A stretch of 64,000 nucleotides of DNA, taken from Arcicella aquatica. GTDB lineage: Bacteria; Bacteroidota; Bacteroidia; Cytophagales; Spirosomataceae. Below the pieces are notes generated by a model. It saw only the letters and a program-made list of their open reading frames with translations. It did not search any database and was not told the origin of the DNA. The stretch is from contig NZ_JAYFUL010000013.1 of NCBI RefSeq assembly GCF_034928825.1, positions 62,001 to 126,000 of the forward strand, given 5' to 3'. Positions 8,733 through 18,364 of the stretch are shown one piece after another. The position numbers were made by a program, and so were the translations under genes. The stretch's first letter is position 1. Each line of letters starts with the position of its first letter.

Positions 8733-10235
8733 TTATTCATGTACTAACTGTAATGTTTCAGCTGTATGCTCTCTTACACTTTCGCTTAGTTCAGCGTTTT
8801 TGCTCAACGATTCACCGAATGAAGGAATCATTTCTTTTAATTTTGCTTGCCATGCTGGCGTACTTAATTGCTCAGGGTAACAACGCTCTAATAAAGTAAG
8901 CATGATAGAAACAGCCGTTGATGCTCCCGGAGATGCTCCTAATAAAGCGGCAATAGAACCATCAGCAGCACTAACTACTTCTGTTCCAAACTCTAAGATT
9001 CCACCATGTTTTGGGTCTTTCTTAATTACTTGTACACGCTGTCCAGCCGTTTCCAATTCCCAATCTTCCATTTTAGCATTAGGTAGATAGTCTTTTAATG
9101 CTTCCAGACGGTCTTCGGGAGATTGACGCACTTGGTCGATTAAGTATTTTGTAAGTGGGATGTTATCTAAACCTGCCGAAATCATCGGAACAATATTGTT
9201 GGGTTTGATAGATAAAGGTAAATCTAACAGAGAACCATTTTTCAAGAATCTCGTAGAGAAACCAGCATAAGGACCAAAAAGTAATGCTTTTTTACCATCA
9301 ATCATGCGTGTATCTAAGTGAGGTACCGACATTGGCGGAGAGCCAACGGCAGCTTTTCCATATACTTTAGCATTATGGCGTTCGATAACTTCTGGATTTA
9401 CACATTTCAACCACTGTCCACTTACGGGAAAACCTCCAAAACCATTTCCTTCAGGAATAGCCGCTTTTTCTAATAAAGGTAGCGAACCACCGCCAGCACC
9501 AATAAATACAAATTTGGTCCTGATTACTCTTTTATCACCCGTTGCTAAATCCTTTACTTTTATCTTCCAGTTGCCATCTTTCTTCTTCAATTTCTTTACT
9601 TCATGATTGAAATGAATAGATACATTTTGATCATGCTGTAAATCTTCAAACATAATTCTAGTTAAAGCACCGAAGTTGACATCCGTTCCTATATCCATTC
9701 GAGTAGCCGCTACTTTTTCAGCAGGGTCTCGGCCTTCCATTACTAAAGGTATCCATTCACTAATTTGCTCGCGGTCTTCAGAATATACCATTCCATTGAA
9801 TAAATGTGATTCCTGCAAACGTTCATAACGCTTACGAAGATATTCTACATTTTTCTCTCCCCAAACAAAGCTCATGTGTGGTGTACTTTTGATAAAAGTA
9901 TCTGGCGACACATCTTTGTTTTTTTGTACAAGGTATGACCAAAACTGCTTGGATACTTCAAATGACTCTGCAATAGAAATTGCCTTTGAAATATCTACAG
10001 ACCCATCAGAGAGTTGAGGCGTATAATTTAATTCGCAAAAAGCTGAATGACCTGTGCCAGCATTATTCCAAGCGTCCGAACTTTCAGCTGCGGCAATGTC
10101 TAGGCGTTCAAAAACTTCTATACTTAAATCTGGTTGTAGTTCTTTGAGTAAGGCACCTAAAGTGGCACTCATAATTCCTGCACCAATCAAAACTATATCA
10201 AGAACCTTGTCTGAATTACTATTTGTACTATTCAT
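8733..10235 (-). CDS. mqo: Malate:quinone oxidoreductase
   Basis: A 500-residue FAD-dependent, peripheral membrane dehydrogenase that oxidises malate to oxaloacetate and passes electrons to the quinone pool, a TCA-cycle step independent of NAD. The N-terminal FAD-binding motif is LIGAGIMSA (16-24), followed by the family signatures ERLD, ESSDAWNNAGTGHSAFCEL and later GAGGGSLPLL and FGGFPVSGQWL. Length fits the family. The C-terminal block with LLGASPGASTAVSIM is also typical. It is a single gene with its own promoter (10342-10371) and a strong hairpin downstream. Confidence 0.97.
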   Translation of the reverse strand: MNSTNSNSDKVLDIVLIGAGIMSATLGALLKELQPDLSIEVFERLDIAAAESSDAWNNAGTGHSAFCELNYTPQLSDGSVDISKAISIAESFEVSKQFWSYLVQKNKDVSPDTFIKSTPHMSFVWGEKNVEYLRKRYERLQESHLFNGMVYSEDREQISEWIPLVMEGRDPAEKVAATRMDIGTDVNFGALTRIMFEDLQHDQNVSIHFNHEVKKLKKKDGNWKIKVKDLATGDKRVIRTKFVFIGAGGGSLPLLEKAAIPEGNGFGGFPVSGQWLKCVNPEVIERHNAKVYGKAAVGSPPMSVPHLDTRMIDGKKALLFGPYAGFSTRFLKNGSLLDLPLSIKPNNIVPMISAGLDNIPLTKYLIDQVRQSPEDRLEALKDYLPNAKMEDWELETAGQRVQVIKKDPKHGGILEFGTEVVSAADGSIAALLGASPGASTAVSIMLTLLERCYPEQLSTPAWQAKLKEMIPSFGESLSKNAELSESVREHTAETLQLVHE

Positions 10236-11167
10236 AAATCAATTAATTTTTTGGACAACTCTAAAAAAAGAAAAAATGAATTATATCAGTTTGAAAATTG
10301 GATATTCATAATAGGATTTATCCAATATTTAGTTCATCAAACAAAGTTATTACCTCAAATATCCTAAACAAACTACTATGGGTAATCTTATAAGTTATGT
10401 CCAATTACTCATTAGAATTAATCTATAATATGCGCAAAAACTTCAAAGAGATATGAAAAGATTTTACGGAAATTTTACTTTGAAGAAAAATAGAAGGAGC
10501 AAGATTTAAGTATGTTTAGCACATTGTGAATCAGCAATTAAGCCGAATGAAGCAAAAACTTAATCATTTAGTAAATGTTTGAATTTCATCAAAATCAGTT
10601 GTTAGCAGCCTTAGGATTAAGTTTAGTAGGTTGTTAATATTATAATTTATGCTATACAATACGCCCTTTCCTAATGCTAGTAAGCATTAGCCAAAACGTA
10701 ACAGTATCAGGAATATAGGTAGGAATTCCAGTAATTTATATACCATTTAATTTCGATTATTGAGCAAACTTTGTATCCTGATGTAATCAATCTATTTCAA
10801 TGTAAAATGCTTGTAGAAAGAATTGTATCATCAAAACCTTTTAATCTTCTGAAAATGCTTATTCTATTAATTGAGGCTCAGTAAAACCATCATTTATTGA
10901 AAATTAATACTTATTTTGGAAGGTAAAGAGACACATTCTTAACTAAGAATAGCAGTTGTATTTAGAAGTAAATGACTATTTCTTGTAAAAATGAGCTTAA
11001 AAGAAAAATGGGAAAGTCCTATTTTCAAAAAAATAGTCAATTTTGTTGTCTATTTTTTTGAAATCGTGAACGAATATCATTTTTTATAGGTTATAAAGTC
11101 ATGTTAATATCCAAATAACATACAAAACGCATTAATATTTATTCAAAACGATCAATTTTACCTATCA
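10236..11167. other. 932-bp gene-free intergenic region
   Basis: The region lies between the divergent mqo and efflux operons. It is strongly AT-rich and contains no frame of convincing length on either strand. It holds the mqo promoter near 10342-10371 and a small perfect hairpin (arms 10671-10678 and 10683-10690). The promoter of the efflux operon must lie toward the right end, but I found no clean TAnnTTTG match. An untranslated RNA is possible; nothing shows one. Confidence 0.5.
10342..10371 (-). promoter_or_regulatory. Bacteroidota-type promoter of mqo
   Basis: Read on the minus strand, TTG (10371-10369) is followed after 19 bases by TAACTTTG (10349-10342), matching the Bacteroidota primary sigma factor consensus TTG-N17-23-TAnnTTTG. 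It lies about 107 bp upstream of the mqo start and is the only good match I found there. Confidence 0.65.
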
Positions 11168-12541
11168 ATGTTCATGTACCAGACTAGAAAAATACTACCG
11201 ATAATGTTCTTGACAACGTTATTGGTTTTAAAAATTCCCTCGAAACTATATGCTCAAACGGTTGTTCAAGAAAATCTGTCTAGCAAAACAGAAACGGCTT
11301 CTAAACTAGAAGATGCAACACTCGAAAATGTCGTTCAATATGCGATTAAGAATCATCCACAAATTCAACAGTCATTTATCGACCAGCGAATCGTTGAAAA
11401 CACGATAAAGAGTAAACTGGCTGACTGGTATCCGCAGATTAACTTTAACTACAATTTACAGCATAATTTTTTGGTTCAAACAAGTATCATCGGGGGCAAT
11501 CCTGTAAAGCTAGGGGTTGATAATACTTCGGCTGCGCAGTTTTCTGTTTCACAGAATATCTTTAACCGAGATGCTCTTTTAGCGAATAGAAGCCAAAACG
11601 ATGTTCGTTTGCAAGCAAGTCAGGCTACAACAAATACCAAAATTAATTTGGCAGCAAATGTTTCAAAAGCATTTTATGCAGTGTTGGCAACGAAGCAACA
11701 GATTAAAGTGACAGAAGGAGACATTATTCGTTTGCAGAGAAGCTTGAAAGATACTAAGAATCAATACAGTGCTGGAACAACTGACAAAATAGACTATAAA
11801 CGTGTAAGCATTACGTTGAACAATACATTGGCTTTGAAGAAAAGTAACGAAGAGTTATTGAAGGCTAGATTACAAAATTTGAAGTCGTTGATGGCTTATC
11901 CTGAAAATGAAGAATTAGTAATTGTGTATGATACCCTACAAGTAGACAGAGATATTATGATTGATACTTTACAACAGTCAGATTTTACCTCACGCATTGA
12001 ATACAAACAATTAGCTACGTTAAAAAACCTTCGTGAAGCTGAATTGAAGTATAATAAATGGAGTTATTTACCTGCTGTTTCCTTCAACGGAGCTTATAAC
12101 CTTAACTTCTTGAATAACACTTTTACAGATTTATATTCAAAAAACTATCCTAATTCATTTGCTAACGTAACGCTTTCGTTACCAATTTTTCAAGGAGGAA
12201 AGCGTAAAGCTAACATCAACTCTGCCGAATGGCAGTTGAAGCGAGTAGACTTAGATGTTAAGAACCTGAAATTAAGTGTAAATACAGAATATCAACAAGC
12301 GTTAGCTACTTACAAAAGCAATTTAGCCGTGTTTCTCTCACAAAAAGAAAACATGGAACTTGCTAAAGAAGTATATGATTTGATTCAACTGCAATATCGT
12401 TCGGGTATCAAAACCTATTTAGAAGTAATCACTTCTGAGACCGACCTTCGTACAGCCAGAATTAATTATTACAATTCGCTTTACTTGGTATTATCAAGCA
12501 AAGTAGATGTTCAAAAAGCATTAGGTCAACTTAACTATTAA
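11168..12541 (+). CDS. TolC-family outer membrane efflux protein
   Basis: A 457-residue outer membrane channel component of an RND-type tripartite pump. A signal peptide (about 1-30, ending SKLYAQ) is followed by the two-repeat TolC layout: helical stretches rich in Ala, Gln and Asn, and beta segments such as PQINFNYNLQHNF and LPAVSFNGAYNLNF. PIFQGGKRKANINSA in the second half is typical of the family. It is followed after 109 bp by the adaptor and then the RND pump, so the three form an operon. The first codons hold two possible starts (11168 and 11174). Confidence 0.93.
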   Translation: MFMYQTRKILPIMFLTTLLVLKIPSKLYAQTVVQENLSSKTETASKLEDATLENVVQYAIKNHPQIQQSFIDQRIVENTIKSKLADWYPQINFNYNLQHNFLVQTSIIGGNPVKLGVDNTSAAQFSVSQNIFNRDALLANRSQNDVRLQASQATTNTKINLAANVSKAFYAVLATKQQIKVTEGDIIRLQRSLKDTKNQYSAGTTDKIDYKRVSITLNNTLALKKSNEELLKARLQNLKSLMAYPENEELVIVYDTLQVDRDIMIDTLQQSDFTSRIEYKQLATLKNLREAELKYNKWSYLPAVSFNGAYNLNFLNNTFTDLYSKNYPNSFANVTLSLPIFQGGKRKANINSAEWQLKRVDLDVKNLKLSVNTEYQQALATYKSNLAVFLSQKENMELAKEVYDLIQLQYRSGIKTYLEVITSETDLRTARINYYNSLYLVLSSKVDVQKALGQLNY

Positions 12542-12650
12542 AGGCTGACATTTTGATAGCATTCATATTTCTCTCATTTCAATACTAAATCATTTACTGC
12601 TGCTAATAAGAGCAGGGAAATAACAGACAACTTAAACGAATAGAAGCAAC

Positions 12651-13778
12651 ATGTTTTTCAATAAATCAACACAATATTCAATCATTGCAGCTTTGTTTTT
12701 ATTAAGCTCATGCGGTGATAAAAAAGCTCAACAAATGCCAGCGCCTCCAGCGGTTCCTGTAACGATTGAGGCCGTACAAGTAATGGATGCTGCGTATCAT
12801 GATGAATATCCAGCCACAGTAACAGCATTGGATGTAGTAGAATTAAGACCCCAAGTAAGCGGTTTTATTACAGGAGTACATTTTAGTGATGGTAGTAGAG
12901 TACGTAAAGGACAACTGTTGTATTCGATTGATACACAATTGTATGAAGCTAACTATGACCAAGCGGTGGCTAACCTAAGTGTTCAGGAAGCTAATTTAGT
13001 AAAAGCACAAAAAGATGCTAATCGTTATCATGAATTAGCTCAAAATGATGCCGTTGCCAAGCAATTAGTAGATAATGCAGATGCTGCCTTGGAAGTAGCC
13101 AAAAAACAAGTTGAGGCTTCAAAAGCTAATATCAAGGGTGTGCAAACCAATGTGCGCTATACTAAAGTATATGCCCCATTTGACGGAGCTATCGGTATTT
13201 CATTAGTGAAAAAAGGGGCGGCTGTAACAGCAGGCCAAACAATATTGAATACTGTTTCTACTGATAATCAATTAGCGGTTGACTTTAATGTTGACCAAAA
13301 AGATATTTACTACTTCACCAACTTAATCCAAAAAGGGAAAGCTAATAATGATTCAACTTTTACGCTTGCTTTTGGTGGCGACGTTTATCCTTATACAGGG
13401 AAACTTCTTTTGATGGATAGAGCCGTTGACCCACAAACAGGAACGATAAAGACGAGATTAGCTTTCCCAAATCCTAAAAACTTACTTCGTTCAGGTATGA
13501 CGGGTACAGTTAGGGTATTGAGTACTTCTAAAAAAGCAGTGGTAATTCCTTACAAAGCTATCTCAGAACAATTGGGAGAATTCTTTGTATATGTGCCAGG
13601 TGATAGCAGTAAAGTGACTCAGAAAAGAGTACAATTAGGTACAAGCTTAGGTACAAAAATCATTGTGAAAGATGGTTTGAAAGAAGGAGATAAAATTATT
13701 GTTGAGGGAATTCAAAACCTACGCGAAGGAGCAGTTTTTACTACAGAAATCCCTGCGGCAACACCTGCTAAGAAATAA
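12651..13778 (+). CDS. RND efflux periplasmic adaptor (membrane fusion lipoprotein)
   Basis: A 375-residue adaptor that links the inner-membrane RND pump to the TolC channel. The N-terminus is a lipoprotein signal with lipobox LLSSC and the acylated Cys at residue 21, followed by a Pro-rich spacer. The family landmarks are VELRPQVSGFITGVHFSDGSRVRKGQLLYSID (lipoyl half), a coiled-coil hairpin (about 100-155) and VYAPFDGAIGISLVKKG (second lipoyl half), then beta-barrel and membrane-proximal domains. It closely resembles the AcrA/MexA type. It is the middle gene of a three-gene operon. The pump substrate cannot be told from the sequence. Confidence 0.94.
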   Translation: MFFNKSTQYSIIAALFLLSSCGDKKAQQMPAPPAVPVTIEAVQVMDAAYHDEYPATVTALDVVELRPQVSGFITGVHFSDGSRVRKGQLLYSIDTQLYEANYDQAVANLSVQEANLVKAQKDANRYHELAQNDAVAKQLVDNADAALEVAKKQVEASKANIKGVQTNVRYTKVYAPFDGAIGISLVKKGAAVTAGQTILNTVSTDNQLAVDFNVDQKDIYYFTNLIQKGKANNDSTFTLAFGGDVYPYTGKLLLMDRAVDPQTGTIKTRLAFPNPKNLLRSGMTGTVRVLSTSKKAVVIPYKAISEQLGEFFVYVPGDSSKVTQKRVQLGTSLGTKIIVKDGLKEGDKIIVEGIQNLREGAVFTTEIPAATPAKK

Positions 13779-13909
13779 GTAGAATGATAAGTTTAGAAAA
13801 GGTTTTTTTTACTCTTTTCTAAAACAACAATAGATTTTAATAGTATCAAAGCTTAGGGAGGTTCAAAGCTCTTGGCTATAAACTAATACAATATTTAAAA
13901 AATATAAAA

Positions 13910-16900
13910 ATGATAGCAGATGTTTTTATAAAAAGGCCAATCACCGCAATCGTTACCTCGTTGGTGTTAGTCATCGTGGGAATCATTGCCTTGACTACAT
14001 TGCCTATCTCACAATATCCAGATATTACTCCGCCAACGGTTACTGTAACAGGTAATTTTACAGGAGCGGATGCCCAGACGGTAGAACAAACAACTACGAC
14101 ACCGATTGAAACTCAAATCAACGGTACTCCGGGCATGACTTATATGTCGAGTAACAGTACTAGTAGTGGACAAAGTAGCATTAACGTAACATTTGACATT
14201 GGTACTGACGTTAATATTGCCGCACTAGATGTACAAAACCGTGTAAGTGTGGCTCAGCCAACTTTACCAGATGCCGTTAAGCGTTTGGGATTAACTGTTC
14301 GTAAGCGTAATCCAAGTATCATGATGGCCTTGGCGTTATATTCGCCAAAGGGAACACATGATGCCAAATTCATTGGAAACTTTGCGAACATCTATGTAAA
14401 AGATGCCTTGCAAAGAGTAAAAGGGGTAGGTGATATTGTATCGAGAGCAGATGATTTTGGGATGAGAATTTGGTTGAACCCAGAAAAGTTGGCTGCCATG
14501 CGAATGACGCCAAGTGATATTACAGCAGCTTTAGCAGAACAAAATCTTCAGATTGCAGCAGGTACGGTAGGGGGGAATCCTCAACCGTCTACACAAGCGT
14601 TTGAATATAGTGTACTGACAAATAGTCGTTTAAATACAAAAGATCAATTTGAAAATATCATTGTGCGTACTGTACCAGCTACAGGAAGTATTGTGTATTT
14701 AAAAGATGTAGCCAGAGTAGAATTAGGGAGGTTTGACTATGGTGTGAATGCTTTTGTTTCGGGAAAACCAGCTGCCTTTGTAATTATTTACCTTGCTCCA
14801 GGAGGAAATACCCTAAAAACCTATGAAGGTGTTGTAGCGGCTTTGACAGAAATGAAAAAGACTTTCCCTAAAGATATTGACTATGTTGTGCCTTTAGAGT
14901 CTGCTTCAGTAGTAAAAGTATCTATTGAAGAAGTAATGCACACTTTAGTAGAAGCCTTGATTTTGGTGATTCTGGTGGTATTCTTATTTCTTCAAAACTG
15001 GAGAGCAACCTTGATTCCAATCTTGGCAATACCTGTGTCATTAATTGGTACGTTCATTTTCTTTATTCCTTTTGGCTTTACGATTAATACGCTTACACTA
15101 TTTGCCTTTGTATTAGCGATTGGTATTGTGGTGGATGATGCCATTGTGGTAGTAGAAGCCGTACAGCATAATATGGATGAACATGATATGACACCTAAGG
15201 ATGCTACGGTGAAGGCTATGAAGGATATTTCTGGTCCTGTAATTGCCATTGCATTAATCCTTGCAGCGGTGTTTGTGCCAGTAAGTTTTGTGCCGGGAAT
15301 CGTAGGTAGATTATATCAACAATTTGCCATTACTATTGCTGTTTCGGTTATGCTTTCTGCGTTTGTAGCACTTTCTTTAACACCAGCTTTATGTACTATT
15401 ATGCTGAAGCCTTCGAAAGATAAGAATGCAAGAAAAAATGGTTTAGAGAAATTCTTCGCTTGGTTCAATACCAAATTTGAAAGTCTTTCTTTTGCTTATA
15501 CCAGAGGCGTAGCGAAATGGATTAAAGCAACACCAATGGTGTTGGTGATGATGGTTTGTTTGTTCGTAGGCTTAACATTCTTGTTTAAATCTAAACCAAC
15601 AGGTTTTATTCCTACAGAGGATGAAGGACGTTTGTATGTAACCTACGAAATGCCAGAAGCAACATCTACTAGCCGAAATGTAGCATTATTTAATACTATC
15701 ATGAAACGCCTAGAAGTATTACCAGAGGTAAGAGTAGTGGGTGGTATTGCAGGGTTGAATATTGTAAGTTTTTCTAATAAAACCAACGTAGGTACTTTCT
15801 TTGTGAACCTAAAGCCTTGGTCTGATAGAGAAGGGAAAGAGCACCAAGTACAGGCGGTTATTGATAAAATTAAAAAGAGTACGGCTGATATTAAAGAAGC
15901 CAGAGTCCTTGCGATTGCTCCGCCAGCAATTCCTGGATTAGGACAAACCGCAGGGTTTACTTTTGAATTATTGCAAACAACTAGTCCAGATAATGTACAA
16001 CAATTTGAAAAAGTAGCGCGTAAATTTTTGGCTGCAGTAAACCAACGCCCAGAAATTGGGATGGCATTTACTTTTTTTAGCTCACGCACACCAGGTTATC
16101 AGATTGATGTAGATCGTGACCAAGCCAAAAAACAAGGGGTACAAGTATCAGAAGTTTTCGGAACGCTTTCTACTTTATTGGGTAGTTCATATATTAATGA
16201 CTTTACACTATATGGTAGAAACTTTAGGGTAATGGTTCAGGCAGATAGTAGCTTCCGTTCGTCTCTAGATAAAATAGAACAATTTTATGTAAGAAACAAT
16301 GTGGGCAATATGGTACCCCTAAAAGCCTTAGTAAAAGCAAAGGTAGTAGAAAATGCCGCTTTGATTTCACACTATAACGTATATCGTTCTATAGAAATCA
16401 ATGGCTCTCCTAAACCAGGTTTCAGTAGTGGTCAAGCTATCACGGCTTTAAAAGAAGTAGCAGCTAGCACTTTGCCTACGGGTTATAGTTACGAATTCTC
16501 GGGTATGAGTAGTGAAGAGTTAAAAGCAGGGGATAGTACGACATTGATTTTTGGAATTTCTATTGTGTTCGTATTCTTGTTCCTAGCTGCTTTATATGAA
16601 AGCTGGTCTATTCCGTTCTCAGTATTATTTGCTGTTCCGATTGGTGCTTTTGGCTCAATCCTAACACTTACTTTATTACCAAACTTGTCTAATAATATTT
16701 ATGCTCAGATTGGTTTGATTACTTTGATTGGTCTGGCGGCAAAAAATGCCATTCTGATTGTAGAATTTGCGAAAGAGCGTGTGGATAAAGGAATGGAGTT
16801 GATTCCAGCAACTTTAGAGGCTGTTCAGCTTCGTTTAAGACCTATCATCATGACATCACTTGCCTTTATTCTGGGGGTTTTACCGTTGGCTTTTGCTAGT

Positions 16901-17068
16901 GGTGCAGCTGCGGAATCTCGTAAGACTATCGGTTGGACGGTTTTCGGAGGTATGTTATCGGCAACATCTTTAGCGATTTTCGTAGTGCCAGTACTCTTTG
17001 TACTCATTGAAAGGCTTGCAGGAGGAGACAAAAAACATAAAATTACACCAAATGTAGAAGTAGAGTAA
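13910..17068 (+). CDS. RND multidrug efflux permease (HAE-1/AcrB type)
   Basis: A 1052-residue inner-membrane proton-driven pump with the AcrB layout: a first transmembrane helix at 9-29 (RPITAIVTSLVLVIVG), a large periplasmic loop, helices 2-6, a second periplasmic loop and helices 8-12. Proton-relay residues are conserved: Asp409-Asp410 in GIVVDDAIV and Lys945 in LAAKNAIL. The motif ISQYPDITPPTVTVTG is typical of the HAE-1 group, which exports hydrophobic and amphiphilic compounds. It ends the operon and a long hairpin follows. No TetR or two-component regulator lies beside it, so control is probably remote. Confidence 0.96.
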   Translation: MIADVFIKRPITAIVTSLVLVIVGIIALTTLPISQYPDITPPTVTVTGNFTGADAQTVEQTTTTPIETQINGTPGMTYMSSNSTSSGQSSINVTFDIGTDVNIAALDVQNRVSVAQPTLPDAVKRLGLTVRKRNPSIMMALALYSPKGTHDAKFIGNFANIYVKDALQRVKGVGDIVSRADDFGMRIWLNPEKLAAMRMTPSDITAALAEQNLQIAAGTVGGNPQPSTQAFEYSVLTNSRLNTKDQFENIIVRTVPATGSIVYLKDVARVELGRFDYGVNAFVSGKPAAFVIIYLAPGGNTLKTYEGVVAALTEMKKTFPKDIDYVVPLESASVVKVSIEEVMHTLVEALILVILVVFLFLQNWRATLIPILAIPVSLIGTFIFFIPFGFTINTLTLFAFVLAIGIVVDDAIVVVEAVQHNMDEHDMTPKDATVKAMKDISGPVIAIALILAAVFVPVSFVPGIVGRLYQQFAITIAVSVMLSAFVALSLTPALCTIMLKPSKDKNARKNGLEKFFAWFNTKFESLSFAYTRGVAKWIKATPMVLVMMVCLFVGLTFLFKSKPTGFIPTEDEGRLYVTYEMPEATSTSRNVALFNTIMKRLEVLPEVRVVGGIAGLNIVSFSNKTNVGTFFVNLKPWSDREGKEHQVQAVIDKIKKSTADIKEARVLAIAPPAIPGLGQTAGFTFELLQTTSPDNVQQFEKVARKFLAAVNQRPEIGMAFTFFSSRTPGYQIDVDRDQAKKQGVQVSEVFGTLSTLLGSSYINDFTLYGRNFRVMVQADSSFRSSLDKIEQFYVRNNVGNMVPLKALVKAKVVENAALISHYNVYRSIEINGSPKPGFSSGQAITALKEVAASTLPTGYSYEFSGMSSEELKAGDSTTLIFGISIVFVFLFLAALYESWSIPFSVLFAVPIGAFGSILTLTLLPNLSNNIYAQIGLITLIGLAAKNAILIVEFAKERVDKGMELIPATLEAVQLRLRPIIMTSLAFILGVLPLAFASGAAAESRKTIGWTVFGGMLSATSLAIFVVPVLFVLIERLAGGDKKHKITPNVEVE

Positions 17069-17105
17069 AAGTAAAGATTTAATATTATTACACTTCAATA
17101 TGGAT

Positions 17106-17155
17106 AAGCTAACATAAAAGCATTATTAAGAATTAATAATGTTTTGTGTTAGCTT
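17106..17155 (+). terminator. Terminator of the RND efflux operon
   Basis: An imperfect inverted repeat (arms about 17106-17128 and 17134-17155, ends AAGCTAACA/TGTTAGCTT) is followed by a T-rich tract on the plus strand. It lies about 40 bp after the pump stop codon. Confidence 0.7.
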
Positions 17156-17250
17156 TATTTTTTGAATATAGAATTGTTTATTATCGCATTGCTAAATAGA
17201 AATCGACAACGGTTTCGGAATAATAAACACTACCATAATCCTTCAATTTC

Positions 17251-18321
17251 ATGAGAAATATTTTCTGTATTTTATTGCTAATAATCTCTTTTTCAAGCTT
17301 TTCACAAAACAAGAAACAGCTAAAACATCCTAAAAACATTATTTTATTAATTGGTGATGGTATGGGGACTGCACAAGTTTATGCAGGCATTGTGGCTAAC
17401 AAAGGACATTTGAATATCGAAAGAAGTCAATACATTGGCTTTCATAAAAACCAAGCAACAGATGATTTTGTAACTGACTCTGGAGCAGGGGCAACAGCAT
17501 TGGCTATTGGACAAAAATCATACAATGGGTCTATCGGAGTAGATAGCTTGAAACAAGCTCAACCTAGTATTTTAGAAATAGCTGAGAAGAATGGTTTAGC
17601 AACGGGCTTATTGGCTACTTGTTCTATTACCCATGCTACGCCCGCTTCATTTATTGCACATCAGCCTTCTAGAAGTATGGTTGAAGAAATAGCGAATGAT
17701 TTCTTGAAAACAGACATTGATGTTTTTGTAGGGGGGGGTAGAAATCACTTTGCAAAGCGTAAAGATGGTAGAAACTTAATTGATAGTTTGAGAGCTAAAA
17801 ATTATCAAATAGCCAACAATATTGATGACGTAGAAAAAGTAAAATCTGGCAAATTAGCAGGGTTTTTAGCAGATGAAGAACAAGTAAAAATATCAGAAGG
17901 GAGAGGTGAGCAGTTATTAAAATCTACTAAAACAGCGTTGAATATTTTAAAGCAGAATAAGAAAGGCTTTTTTGTAATGATTGAAGGCTCACAAATAGAT
18001 TGGGGTGGACATGCTAATGATACTCAGTATATTATCAATGAAATGACTGATTTTGATAAAGCCATTGGTGAAGCATTTGATTTTGCAGATAAAGATGGAA
18101 ACACGTTAGTAATCATCACTGCCGACCATGAAACAGGAGGTTTTTCATTGATTGATGCTGATAAAGAAGGACATATTGAAGGAAAGTTCACTACAAAAGG
18201 TCATACGGGTGTAATGATTCCTGTGTATGCTTATGGAGTAGGAGCAGAAGCTTTTTCTGGCATTTATTTCAACAATCAGATTTTTGATAAAATGTTGAAT
18301 GCCTATAATTTTAAGAAATAA
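17251..18321 (+). CDS. Exported alkaline phosphatase (PhoA superfamily)
   Basis: A 356-residue exported phosphomonoesterase expected to release inorganic phosphate from organic esters outside the cytoplasm. A signal peptide (about 1-19, ending SSFSQ) precedes the metal-binding motif IGDGMG (34-39, Asp36), the nucleophile motif TDSGAGATA (Ser77) and the late metal ligands in ADHETGG (291-297, Asp292, His293). The enzyme is somewhat shorter than E. coli PhoA. It is convergent with polyphosphate kinase across a shared hairpin, so two phosphate-related genes sit side by side. No Pho box was searched for. Confidence 0.94.
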   Translation: MRNIFCILLLIISFSSFSQNKKQLKHPKNIILLIGDGMGTAQVYAGIVANKGHLNIERSQYIGFHKNQATDDFVTDSGAGATALAIGQKSYNGSIGVDSLKQAQPSILEIAEKNGLATGLLATCSITHATPASFIAHQPSRSMVEEIANDFLKTDIDVFVGGGRNHFAKRKDGRNLIDSLRAKNYQIANNIDDVEKVKSGKLAGFLADEEQVKISEGRGEQLLKSTKTALNILKQNKKGFFVMIEGSQIDWGGHANDTQYIINEMTDFDKAIGEAFDFADKDGNTLVIITADHETGGFSLIDADKEGHIEGKFTTKGHTGVMIPVYAYGVGAEAFSGIYFNNQIFDKMLNAYNFKK

Positions 18322-18326
18322 TTTTC

Positions 18327-18361
18327 TTGGATGGTCATCCTAATTTAAAATGACCATCCAA
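18327..18361. terminator. Bidirectional terminator between alkaline phosphatase and ppk1
   Basis: Perfect 12-base arms (18327-18338 and 18350-18361; core GGATGGTCAT) lie in the 43-bp gap between the two convergent genes, flanked by T-rich and A-rich stretches, so the hairpin can serve both strands. Confidence 0.75.
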
Positions 18362-18364
18362 AAA

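Noticed and set aside
8671..8899. Two short plus-strand frames over the mqo end
   Set aside because: They overlap the conserved C-terminus of mqo on the other strand and the repeat element; no protein features are seen.
15643..16089. A 148-codon minus-strand frame
   Set aside because: It is antisense to the RND pump gene, which shows the full family pattern across this stretch.
11168..17068. Novelty of the TolC-adaptor-RND operon
   Set aside because: All three proteins follow the common AcrAB-TolC-like pattern with intact key residues; nothing is unusual except the long upstream gap.
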